From assembly GCA_948505485.1 (NCBI GenBank), contig CAOPQH010000023.1:1-16731 (forward strand): DNA of 16,731 nt, given 5' to 3'. A program made the position numbers and the translations under genes. Positions within the stretch are counted from its first letter, which is position 1. Every line of letters begins with the position of its first letter. Source of the stretch: an uncultured Clostridia bacterium. Its GTDB lineage: Bacteria; Bacillota; Clostridia; TANB77; CAG-508. The notes under the pieces are model-generated. The model saw nothing but the letters and a program-made list of their open reading frames with translations. It did not search any database and was not told the origin of the DNA. Shown piece after piece: positions 7,616-13,869 of this stretch.

Positions 7616-7659
7616 AAAAATATAAAATTTGATGTAACATATAAAGGGATGGAATAGAA

Positions 7660-8502
7660 ATGAAAAAAGTAGCACTTGCCTGTACTGGTGGAGGAATAAA
7701 AGCTTGTGTAAATATTGGTGTTTTACGTGCTTTGGATGAATTGAATATTGAAGTAGAAGCAATTTCTGGTGCAAGTTTGGGTGCATTAGTTTCATTGCTT
7801 TATTTATGTGATTATCCCCCAAAAGAAATCAAAAAAATTTTTGAGAAAGATGTTATCAAATTTGAAAATTTTAATCTTTTTGATATTCTTTGTGCAGTTC
7901 CGAATCTTATCATTAATGGAGGATTAAAGAATCCAAAAATAATGGTTAAATATGTAAAAAAGTTTGAAAAGGAAAAAAATATAAAAACATTAAAAGATAT
8001 TGAAAAAACGTTAATTATTCCAGCTTTGGATATATCGAATAGAGAAATTGCGTATTATTCTTCAAAACCGTTGGAAGGAAATTATACATATTACTGTGAC
8101 AGAACATTTTCAGAAGCTATTCGTAGTAGTTGTGCAGTTCCACTTTTATTTACACCACATAAGGTAAAAATGGATGGTAAAAATCATTTTATGTTAGATG
8201 GTGGAATTTTAACTAATACGTTGGTAACACCACTACGACAATTTTCTGATTATATTATAGGAATTACCAATAAATTTTATCCCAAGGAAAGAAGTAGAGT
8301 GAATCTTGGAACTGGTTTTGTACAAACATTCCAATCCATGAGAAGGTCTTATTTATGGAATGAAAAGCAAAATTCCGACCTTTGGATTCAAATTGACAGT
8401 AAAATGAATCGATTTGTAGGTAGTAGCGATGAAATCAAGCATTTTGAAAATTTACGGTTATACAACAATAATGCAATGTGCAAAGGAACATTATTTAGAT
8501 GA
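7660..8502 (+). CDS. Patatin-like phospholipase
   Basis: A 280-aa predicted lipid acyl hydrolase of the patatin family, which uses a Ser-Asp dyad. The oxyanion loop GGGIKACVNIGVL begins at residue 10, the nucleophile elbow is GASLG (S39), and the catalytic Asp lies in LDGG (D180). No signal peptide, so it acts on the inner face of the membrane or in the cytosol. ATG at 7660 follows AAGGGATGG by about 7 nt. Length is typical for small RssA/YchK-like members. The PlsC-type acyltransferase starts 20 nt downstream, so deacylation and reacylation enzymes are co-transcribed. Membrane-lipid remodelling is inferred. All catalytic residues are present. Confidence 0.93.
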   Translation: MKKVALACTGGGIKACVNIGVLRALDELNIEVEAISGASLGALVSLLYLCDYPPKEIKKIFEKDVIKFENFNLFDILCAVPNLIINGGLKNPKIMVKYVKKFEKEKNIKTLKDIEKTLIIPALDISNREIAYYSSKPLEGNYTYYCDRTFSEAIRSSCAVPLLFTPHKVKMDGKNHFMLDGGILTNTLVTPLRQFSDYIIGITNKFYPKERSRVNLGTGFVQTFQSMRRSYLWNEKQNSDLWIQIDSKMNRFVGSSDEIKHFENLRLYNNNAMCKGTLFR

Positions 8503-8522
8503 AATTATAGAGGAAAAGTCAA

Positions 8523-9107
8523 ATGTATAAGATAATAAGAGGAATCATTAGATTTATTGTATGTTATATATTGTTTCGAGTAAAATATAAAAACTTGGAA
8601 ATTTTAGAAAAATATGAAAAGTGTATGATTTGTCCAAATCATTCAAGAATCTTTGATCCAATTTTTTTATATCCAAAAGTAGAAAATATGTATAGTGTTG
8701 CCAAATCAGATTTGTTTAAAAATAAGATAATTGCCCATTTCTTGCAATATCATAATGCACTACCAATCAAAAGAAATTCAAATGATATACAAGGTATGAA
8801 AAAAATTATAGAAACATTAGAAGAAAAACAAAATATTCGACTTTTAATTTTTCCAGAAGGTGGAGTCTTTAAAGAAAATTATATTGAAAACAATCGAAAA
8901 ACAAAAAATGGTGCTATATATATTTCAGCAACTGCCAATGTTCCAATTATTCCAGTACATATAACAGTTAGACCTAAATTTTTTTCAAAAGTTACTGTAA
9001 GTTTTGGAAATCCAGTTTTTCCAAATTTTAAGGTGTTGAAAGATAGAAAATTTTTGAGAGAAGAATCTGTTAAATTAATAAATAATATATATGAATTTGG
9101 TGTTTGA
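8523..9107 (+). CDS. PlsC-type 1-acyl-glycerol-3-phosphate acyltransferase
   Basis: A 194-aa membrane-associated acyltransferase (PF01553). Block I is NHSRIFD (HxxxxD: H40, D45), block II is around PIKR (81-84), and block III is IFPEGG (109-114). A short hydrophobic N-terminus (residues 5-19) probably anchors it. These enzymes move an acyl chain from acyl-ACP or acyl-CoA to lysophosphatidic acid; whether this copy does that or reacylates other lysolipids cannot be told. ATG at 8523 follows AGAGGA by about 9 nt. It directly follows the patatin gene, the likely functional partner. It lies at the edge of a mobile-looking region, so it may be an accessory rather than the housekeeping copy. Confidence 0.92.
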   Translation: MYKIIRGIIRFIVCYILFRVKYKNLEILEKYEKCMICPNHSRIFDPIFLYPKVENMYSVAKSDLFKNKIIAHFLQYHNALPIKRNSNDIQGMKKIIETLEEKQNIRLLIFPEGGVFKENYIENNRKTKNGAIYISATANVPIIPVHITVRPKFFSKVTVSFGNPVFPNFKVLKDRKFLREESVKLINNIYEFGV

Positions 9108-9123
9108 CTTGGTGCCATGTCAA
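9104..9123. promoter_or_regulatory. Palindrome overlapping the acyltransferase stop
   Basis: TTGACtTGGtgCCAtGTCAA is symmetrical at 16 of 20 positions. TTGACT (9104-9109) could also be a -35 box, with TATATG 16 nt downstream as a weak -10. It may be an operator or promoter for the small ORFs that follow. Inference only. Confidence 0.35.
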
Positions 9124-9278
9124 CTTATATGCAAAAATTAAATGATAATCCTGTTTTAGCATTATACAAAAATATGATTAAAAGAAAACATATGAGAGTA
9201 AAAAGAAACCCTGATAATAAGGATTTAGCACTAAATTTTGAAACTTGGAAAGAAAATGCAAAAGTTGAGGTGTCATAA
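9117..9278 (+). CDS. Small 53-aa ORF, unknown
   Basis: ATG at 9117 to TAA at 9276. The composition is protein-like: lysine- and asparagine-rich, with a basic centre (IKRKHMRVKRNP) and an acidic end (ETWKENAKVEVS). No good ribosome binding site precedes it; the acyltransferase stop is 10 nt upstream, so translational coupling is possible. I recognise no family; it may be a remnant of a longer gene. Its last codons (GTG TCA) are part of the sequence complementary to the antisense RNA from 9501. Confidence 0.4.
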   Translation: MSTYMQKLNDNPVLALYKNMIKRKHMRVKRNPDNKDLALNFETWKENAKVEVS

Positions 9279-9282
9279 AAAC

Positions 9283-9379
9283 ATGAATCGGTTATTTATT
9301 GGTATGGATTTTACTTCAGAAAATTGAAAAATTACAAAATGAATTACAAAAGTACAAAAATCAAAACACTAAAAACTAA
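9283..9379 (+). CDS. Candidate regulated small peptide gene, possibly frameshifted
   Basis: ATG at 9283 has GAGGTG (9267-9272) 10 nt upstream and opens a 14-codon frame ending at TGA 9325. In the +1 frame a codon series runs to TAA at 9377 encoding an amphipathic charged helix, ILLQKIEKLQNELQKYK. That frame can start only at TTG 9299. Loss of one T in the TTTT near 9310 would join the two into one 31-aa peptide: a mildly hydrophobic start and a coiled-coil tail. A type I toxin is inferred from the antisense arrangement. The hydrophobic part is short for a membrane toxin, and I cannot assign a family. Confidence 0.4.
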
Positions 9380-9392
9380 TTAAATTTAGTTC

Positions 9393-9428
9393 AGGAGAGC
9401 ACCCGTTACTTTTGCTCTTCTGTTTTTT
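9393..9428 (+). terminator. Terminator of the small-peptide mRNA
   Basis: Stem AGGAGAGCA/TGCTCTTCT (9393-9401 with 9413-9421, one G-U), then GTTTTTT. The loop contains CCGTTACT (9403-9410), identical to the loop of the neighbouring hairpin at 9443-9468. Confidence 0.88.
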
Positions 9429-9431
9429 CCC

Positions 9432-9501
9432 AAAAAAAAAAAGAATATATGCCGTTACTCATATATTCAGTGTCAGATGAATGGTTACATATTCAATCTG
9501 T
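9432..9501 (-). ncRNA. Antisense small RNA, candidate type I antitoxin
   Basis: A predicted transcript of about 65 nt on the minus strand, starting near 9501. It ends in a perfect intrinsic terminator: GAATATATG/CATATATTC stem (9468-9460 with 9451-9443) followed by 11 Ts (9442-9432). The terminator loop reads AGTAACGG, complementary over 8 nt to the loop of the convergent mRNA terminator. Upstream, TAACCATTCAT (9487-9477) pairs with the ATG region at 9283-9294 with one bulged C, and TGACAC (9475-9470) pairs with GTGTCA at 9270-9275. A first small hairpin (TGAAT/ATTCA) exposes TAACC in its loop. Confidence 0.65.
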
Positions 9502-9507
9502 AATTGT

Positions 9508-9536
9508 ATTATAATACATTTTTTATTATATGTCAA
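9508..9536 (-). promoter_or_regulatory. Perfect promoter of the antisense RNA
   Basis: TTGACA (9536-9531), 17-nt spacer, TATAAT (9513-9508). Both hexamers and the spacing are ideal, which predicts a highly expressed RNA. Confidence 0.85.
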
Positions 9537-9761
9537 ATATTTTTTTTATGTACGGAAATTGTATAAAAAATATAAAAATATTTAAAAAACTACTATAATT
9601 TTCAGCAAAGTGCAGTAATTCCAACACTTTTAGCATTTCGAGTTTTAGTAGCTTTTAGTAATTATTTATTTGAGTATTTTTGTTTTTTAGTAATTTTTTT
9701 ATTAGGTAATATAGAAAATGTAAAGAAGGAGGATTTCCTTAAGCTTAAATTTATTTCTAGA

Positions 9762-10712
9762 ATGACTACTAATAGCATATCTAACTATGAACTTAGGAAT
9801 GAAGAAATTAGCAAATGGCCATTTATACGATTTACTCCATATGTTGAAAGATTAGGCTTAATGCTAGTTCGATTTTTAAATATTGATTTTTCAAATTTCG
9901 TAGATGCTTATGACAATTTTTATTATGCATATGGGGTAGAATTATTGGAATGCTATTCAAAATCATTTGAACTCAAAGATAATTACTCTACAGAAAAACT
10001 TTTATTAGATGATTTTAAATCTTTCCATAAATATATAAAAAATGACTTAGAAATTATACAGAAAGATTTTAAAGAAGTTGTTAATTTTCTTTATAACTTA
10101 AATGGTAATAAAAAATATAAAAATAGTTCAGCACAATCTAAATTTATTGCATCTATAATTAAGCAAAAAACTAATTTATATAAATATACTAATAATACAA
10201 ACATAATTAATTATACATATTCTGATAAAGCACAAGATTATAAAAATTCTTCATTTGATACTGTTCTTTCTGATTTATCTTATGATATATCAATGCTTAA
10301 AGTATCAAATATTTATACTAGCAATGAATTAGGAAATATACTTTTTATTATATTAAGTCAATTAATACAAAATAATGATACAATAAGGACCTGTCAAAAT
10401 TGTGGAAAATATTTCATTCCTAACAAACTAAATGAAATTTATTGTGATTTTTTAAATAAAGATGGAACTACTTGTAGAGATAAAGGGGCAGGACAGACAT
10501 ATAAAAAGAATCTTGAAAATGTACCAGGTTTATTAGAATATCGAAGAACATACAATAAAAAATTCAATGCTGTATCAAGAAACAGAGAAGATAAGAAATT
10601 AAAGGAAGATTTTGATAAGTGGAAAAAATCTGCACAAGGTAAGATAAAGGATTATAAACAAGGAAAAGTTACCGAAGATGAGTTGTATAAGTGGATGATA
10701 GAAAATAAATAG
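9762..10712 (+). CDS. DUF6076-like zinc-finger protein
   Basis: A 316-aa protein from the first usable ATG. The C-terminal third has a Cys4 zinc-binding pattern: CQNCGKYFIP (C211, C214), YCD (C228) and TTCRDKGA (C238), as in DUF6076 proteins and integrase-like zinc motifs, followed by a highly charged helical tail ending near residue 316. The N-terminal two thirds are helical with no motif I recognise. The start is uncertain. AAGGAGG (9726-9732) is 29 nt upstream, and the frame stays open back to a TAA at 9573 with no ATG, GTG or TTG, so the 5' end may be missing or a rare start used. First gene of an operon; the next begins 10 nt later. DUF6076 genes have no known function. Confidence 0.62.
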   Translation: MTTNSISNYELRNEEISKWPFIRFTPYVERLGLMLVRFLNIDFSNFVDAYDNFYYAYGVELLECYSKSFELKDNYSTEKLLLDDFKSFHKYIKNDLEIIQKDFKEVVNFLYNLNGNKKYKNSSAQSKFIASIIKQKTNLYKYTNNTNIINYTYSDKAQDYKNSSFDTVLSDLSYDISMLKVSNIYTSNELGNILFIILSQLIQNNDTIRTCQNCGKYFIPNKLNEIYCDFLNKDGTTCRDKGAGQTYKKNLENVPGLLEYRRTYNKKFNAVSRNREDKKLKEDFDKWKKSAQGKIKDYKQGKVTEDELYKWMIENK

Positions 10713-10722
10713 GAGGTGTCGT

Positions 10723-11454
10723 ATGATAAATAATGAAAATATTAATAATATATATTGTGATGAAAGCTGTCATTTAGAACATGATAATATTCCTGTTATG
10801 GTTTTAGGAGCAATATCTTGCAATAAAATATATCGAAAAAAAGTATTTAGAGATATAGCAAATATAAAAGAAAAGCATGGAATTGGAAAAAATTCTGAAA
10901 TCAAATGGTGTAGAATATCAATGAATAAAATTAACTTTTATAAAGAAATCATTGATTATTTCTTTAAAAATGATAATTTAGCTTTTAGAGGTTTAGTAGT
11001 TAGAAATAAAAATCTATTAGATCATGAAAAATATAATCAGACACATGATGAGTGGTATTATAAAATGTATTTCAGATTACTTTCTAGAGTAATAAACAAT
11101 AATATGAGAAATGATATATATTTAGATATAAAAGATACAAAAGGAAGTAGTAGAAGATATAAATTGCAAGAAGTTTTATCAAATAGTATTTATGATTTCA
11201 ATAAAGATATTGTTTATAATATACAAGCAATCGATTCAAGAGAAAGCTCTATATTACAAATAGTGGACTTGTTTATTGGTGCATTAGGATATACAAATAG
11301 AGATTTAAAGACAAGTGAAGCTAAATTAGAAATAATTAGATATATTAAAGAAAAAACAGGTTATTCTTTAATAAAATCTACATTACCAGCGGAAAATAAA
11401 TTTAATATTTTTGTATTACCGCTTGATAAAAGGGAACATTTAAGTTATGAATAA
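10723..11454 (+). CDS. DUF3800 protein, RNase H-like fold
   Basis: A 243-aa protein matching DUF3800: it opens with IYCDESCH (D13, E14), has the EIKW motif (E59, K61, W62), an internal YLDIKDT (D135) and IVDLFIGALGY (D182). The spaced acidic residues fit an RNase H-like metal-dependent nuclease core. DUF3800 genes are frequent in phages, plasmids and defence-rich islands, and their biochemical function is not settled. AGGAGG lies about 6 nt before the ATG. It is the middle gene of an operon and overlaps the next by 8 nt, implying coupled translation and a joint role. Acidic core residues are intact. Confidence 0.82.
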   Translation: MINNENINNIYCDESCHLEHDNIPVMVLGAISCNKIYRKKVFRDIANIKEKHGIGKNSEIKWCRISMNKINFYKEIIDYFFKNDNLAFRGLVVRNKNLLDHEKYNQTHDEWYYKMYFRLLSRVINNNMRNDIYLDIKDTKGSSRRYKLQEVLSNSIYDFNKDIVYNIQAIDSRESSILQIVDLFIGALGYTNRDLKTSEAKLEIIRYIKEKTGYSLIKSTLPAENKFNIFVLPLDKREHLSYE

Positions 11455-11977
11455 ATGTAAATGGTTGCCCGATATAATTGAATTTCCAGACTTAAGCAAA
11501 TGGAAAATATATGAAGATGAATTATATGAGTTGTTTGTTGATACATTTATAACAAATCATCCTACTTTTAATAATAAACCTGTTCATATAAAAAAATATC
11601 CATTAGATGGTAATAGAGAACATGCTTTTACACATTTAACATGTAAAACAGAATCTAATGCACCTAGAGATGTAAATGATAGATTGCCAGACTTAAGAAG
11701 GGCAGAACGACTAAATTGGATAAAACCTGTCATTGAAAATTATCCTTGTTTAGAAGAATGTATAAATTGTAACAAAATTAAATATTGGGAAGAGTTATAT
11801 AAAAATAAAATTAGAATAAACCTATTTTTTGAAGATTTTAGATACTTTGTAGTTTTAGAGGATAGAGGGAATTACTATTTGTTAATAACAGCTTATTATA
11901 TACATTATGATGAAGTATTAGAAAAAAAGAGAAATAAATACATACAATATTGTAAACAGAAAAAGCCATTGATTTAG
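11447..11977 (+). CDS. Unknown 176-aa protein, possible BECR-type nuclease toxin
   Basis: The ATG at 11447 sits within the end of the DUF3800 gene (ATGAATAA overlap). Candidate functional residues are a HAFTHLTCKTE block (H59, H63), a basic cluster RLPDLRRAERLNWIKP (79-94), then alternating strands INLFFED, YFVVLEDR and YYLLITAYYIHY (124-154). This helix-then-sheet layout with His and Arg clusters resembles the phage Barnase-EndoU-ColicinE5/D-RelE-like (PBECR) nucleases. That match is by eye and tentative. Four cysteines lie in 66-108 and another is near the end. Its stop codon sits in the loop of its own terminator. Confidence 0.6.
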   Translation: MNKCKWLPDIIEFPDLSKWKIYEDELYELFVDTFITNHPTFNNKPVHIKKYPLDGNREHAFTHLTCKTESNAPRDVNDRLPDLRRAERLNWIKPVIENYPCLEECINCNKIKYWEELYKNKIRINLFFEDFRYFVVLEDRGNYYLLITAYYIHYDEVLEKKRNKYIQYCKQKKPLI

Positions 11978-12090
11978 TTTCAAATGGCTTTTTCGCAAAC
12001 TCCTTCTACTACTAGGTAGATGAGTAAATATATTAACTTAATAATATATACTGATATTATATGCAATAAATATAAAAAAATTCACTAATA
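11957..12090 (-). ncRNA. Candidate small RNA 2 (tandem related pair)
   Basis: About 130 nt on the minus strand, convergent with the DUF3800 operon. It starts after an extended consensus promoter and ends at the terminator 11993-11960. It carries a short hairpin (CTAC/GTAG) and AGAAGGAG before the terminator. Its middle (plus-strand 12023-12052, AGTAAATATATTAACTTAAT) and its terminator resemble those of the RNA at 12245-12372. No convincing ORF. Confidence 0.5.
11960..11993. terminator. Bidirectional terminator after the DUF3800 operon
   Basis: Stem AAAAAGCCATT/AATGGCTTTTT (11960-11970 with 11983-11993), with the stop codon in the loop. T-runs exist in both directions; it also ends the minus-strand RNA from 12090. 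Confidence 0.85.
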
Positions 12091-12096
12091 TAAATG

Positions 12097-12125
12097 ATTA
12101 TAACATATTTTTAGCATTCTGTCAA
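12097..12125 (-). promoter_or_regulatory. Extended consensus promoter of small RNA 2
   Basis: TTGACA (12125-12120), 17-nt spacer ending in TGT, TATAAT (12102-12097). Perfect hexamers plus an extended -10. Confidence 0.8.
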
Positions 12126-12244
12126 TTATGTAAACAAACGTTTTGGAATTCCTTAACCATGGTCATTATATTACAAAATTTTTTAAATGTATATATTTTT
12201 TTTAAAATTTCTTAAAAAATTTTTAATTTTAGTATTAAAATCAT

Positions 12245-12372
12245 ATAAAAGCCATTCGTTTGAATGGCTTTTTGCGACGGCTACCGTCAGCACGGGTCAG
12301 GTCCTACTTAAGCTAAAACTATTTCAGACCCAGTAAATAATATTATTTATAATATATATTATTCATTTCTAT
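12245..12372 (-). ncRNA. Candidate small RNA 1 (tandem related pair)
   Basis: A structured, GC-richer RNA on the minus strand: stem GGGTC/GACCC (12331-12327 with 12298-12294), hairpin GACGG-TAG-CCGTC (12288-12276), then a terminator stem AAAAGCCATTC/GAATGGCTTTT (12247-12257 with 12262-12272). A TATAAT at 12384-12379 with a weak TATACA at 12407-12402 could start it. The 12276-12331 block is clearly richer in G and C than its surroundings, which suggests selection on RNA structure. I recognise no Rfam family. Confidence 0.45.
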
Positions 12373-12425
12373 AATCAAATTATACAATAAGTTTATAAAA
12401 ATGTATATAGTTTTTTCAAAAAAAA

Positions 12426-12454
12426 TTGAAAAAGGGCATATATTATGCTATATT
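12426..12454 (+). promoter_or_regulatory. Promoter of the 96-aa gene
   Basis: TTGAAA (12426-12431), 17-nt spacer ending in TGC, TATATT (12449-12454). GCATA-TAT-TATGC (12436-12448) is a palindrome abutting the -10 and could be an operator. Confidence 0.65.
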
Positions 12455-12477
12455 AACTTCAAAGGAGATGATTTATA

Positions 12478-12768
12478 TTGAAAGTCAATAATGATTTTAT
12501 TATTCAACAAATTATTATGCCAGATATGAAACCAGCATATAAAATCATTTTTGTAGATAGCCAACAGTTAGATAATCACCAATATTTTAATGGATTATCT
12601 TATGAAGAACGCTCATTACTAAAGCCTTATTTTATGGAAATTGGAGGACATTGGAGCGAAGCACATAAAAGTTTTGTCTTTATAAAAGAAGTATCTACAG
12701 GGACTATAAAAGAAGCAATTCATAAAGCTAATAATCAAAATCCTCTTAGTAAAGAACAAATAGTCTGA
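12478..12768 (+). CDS. Small 96-aa protein with GG-x-W motif
   Basis: TTG start at 12478 with AAAGGAGATG about 8-10 nt upstream and a good promoter. Residues 50-72 (LKPYFMEIGGHWSEAHKSFVF) resemble short 'LxxxGGxWxxxxKxWxF' modules seen in plasmid and ICE proteins. This is a by-eye match and no function follows. It is probably soluble. Its last 150 bp lie opposite the 3' end of the leftward repA frame. The promoter, ribosome binding site and coding look favour this as the real gene in the overlap. It may itself be a 3'-truncated gene joined to repA by a deletion. Confidence 0.6.
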   Translation: MKVNNDFIIQQIIMPDMKPAYKIIFVDSQQLDNHQYFNGLSYEERSLLKPYFMEIGGHWSEAHKSFVFIKEVSTGTIKEAIHKANNQNPLSKEQIV

Positions 12769-13635
12769 ATATTTTCTTTCATATTCACGAGTAGAAACAG
12801 CAGTTTTATTTTGTGATTTTATATTGCTATTTCCTAAATTATTATATAAGCAAATCATTAAATAATTGGTTATATTCTTGATATTGCTACTATTTTTCAC
12901 AATATCTAATAATTGGATTAAGTTATTTTTATTTATTAAAGGTAGTTTTAATAATATCTTTGAATTAGTAATCATAACACTACCAACTTTTAAATTATCA
13001 GCATAATATAGTCTTTCTATTACATCTTCCAAAATAGTTTGTTCTTCTTTTGTAAATTCATTTAGTTTGCATTTTTGTTTTACTTCATTTAATGAAATAT
13101 ATTCTTCATTACTTTGAAGATTGATAGAATCAGTATTGATTATATTAGTTTTGATATTATGAGGATTGATTGTAGGTAAAATTTCCGTATCAAGAGTTGT
13201 ATTTTTTACTTCTCTAGAACCGTAATTTTTACTGTTCAAGACTTGTATATTTTCCTGTTCAATATCGGAGATTATTTCTTCATGTTGAATTTTACCAACA
13301 TAAATCAAATTAGGTTTTCCTAAACCTTGTCTTTTTTCTGCTATTAAATTTACTTCTAATAGTTGTTTAAATGCTTTTGTAACTGTTTTTTCAGATAAGC
13401 AAAGTTTATCTTGTACTTCTCCTCTTGTAAATATTAAATACACTCTACCAAATTCATCAAACCAATGATTCTTTTGTGATAGAGATAATCTGTCTAGTAA
13501 AAAAGCATATAATATTTTACTATCTGAATTTAATTTTTCTTTATATAAGCTATTAACGAATAATTCTTGCGGTATTTGATAATAGCTATTTTCTAATATT
13601 TCATTATTTTTATAATAATCTATTTCTTTCATCAT
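12619..13635 (-). CDS. repA: RepA_N replication initiator protein A, altered 3' end
   Basis: A plasmid/ICE-type replication initiator. The RepA_N domain spans about residues 17-115: YYQIPQELFVN, SKILYAFLLDRLSLS, GRVYLIFTRGEV and the KRQGLGKPNLIYV signature with its winged-helix region. A variable linker follows, then a DnaD-like C-terminal domain (about 180-290) with NITNYLMICLYNN. From about residue 290 (left of 12768) the frame runs antisense through the 96-aa gene, giving an unusual tail (FFTKRILIISFMN). That suggests the natural 3' end was lost or replaced at a junction. ATG at 13635, with another at 13632, follows AAAGGA. AGAAC repeats lie upstream. No partition or mobilisation genes are visible, so it is likely a remnant of a larger element. 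Confidence 0.88.
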   Translation of the reverse strand: MMKEIDYYKNNEILENSYYQIPQELFVNSLYKEKLNSDSKILYAFLLDRLSLSQKNHWFDEFGRVYLIFTRGEVQDKLCLSEKTVTKAFKQLLEVNLIAEKRQGLGKPNLIYVGKIQHEEIISDIEQENIQVLNSKNYGSREVKNTTLDTEILPTINPHNIKTNIINTDSINLQSNEEYISLNEVKQKCKLNEFTKEEQTILEDVIERLYYADNLKVGSVMITNSKILLKLPLINKNNLIQLLDIVKNSSNIKNITNYLMICLYNNLGNSNIKSQNKTAVSTREYERKYSDYLFFTKRILIISFMNCFFYSPCRYFFYKDKTFMCFAPMSSNFHKIRL

Positions 13636-13665
13636 TGTTCCTTTCCGAGATGAAAGAACATTTTT

Positions 13666-13755
13666 AAGTTCTATGAAATTTTTTAGAACTTTTTAAAACA
13701 TTTTTTATTGCCTTAAAAATTTTTTAAAACATAAATTTTAGAACTATTTTAAAAC
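13666..13755. repeat. AGAAC repeats upstream of repA
   Basis: Two direct copies of TTTTAGAACT(A)TTTTAAAAC (13681-13699 and 13736-13755). An overlapping palindrome AAGTTCTA/TAGAACTT (13666-13673 with 13684-13691) and a third degenerate copy (TTTTTTAAAAC, about 13720-13730) are also present. The position just upstream of repA suggests initiator or repressor binding sites, but RepA_N origins usually lie inside the gene. Confidence 0.4.
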
Positions 13756-13786
13756 TTTTTATAGAATTTTTGAGAACTGCATAGAA

Positions 13787-13824
13787 AAAGAGTATTAATC
13801 AAAATCCATTGATTAATACTCTTT
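13787..13824 (-). terminator. Terminator of tRNA-Pro
   Basis: Stem AAAGAGTATTAATC/GATTAATACTCTTT (13787-13800 with 13811-13824), then a T-run on the minus strand, about 45 nt after the tRNA. Its core GTATTAATCAAAA recurs at 7356. Confidence 0.82.
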
Positions 13825-13869
13825 CAGACTTTTGCAATTTTGTTCAGTTCCCTGAAAATTGCTATCGTA

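Noticed and set aside
7571..7822. 83-codon minus-strand ORF opposite the patatin start
   Set aside because: It overlaps the GGG and GxSxG coding of the patatin gene and contains its promoter; no start signal.
8879..9118. 79-codon minus-strand ORF opposite the acyltransferase end
   Set aside because: Antisense shadow of PlsC-type coding; no ribosome binding site.
12141..12172. Possible plus promoter TTGGAA-18-TATATT converging on small RNA 1
   Set aside because: The -35 box is poor and the downstream DNA is featureless AT; too weak to list as a feature.
12247..12331. tracrRNA-like hairpin series
   Set aside because: It ends in stem-loops and a terminator, but there is no repeat array, no Cas gene and no anti-repeat in the window.
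13681..13755. CRISPR array
   Set aside because: Only two or three AT-rich copies with degenerate sequence and no spacers of constant length.
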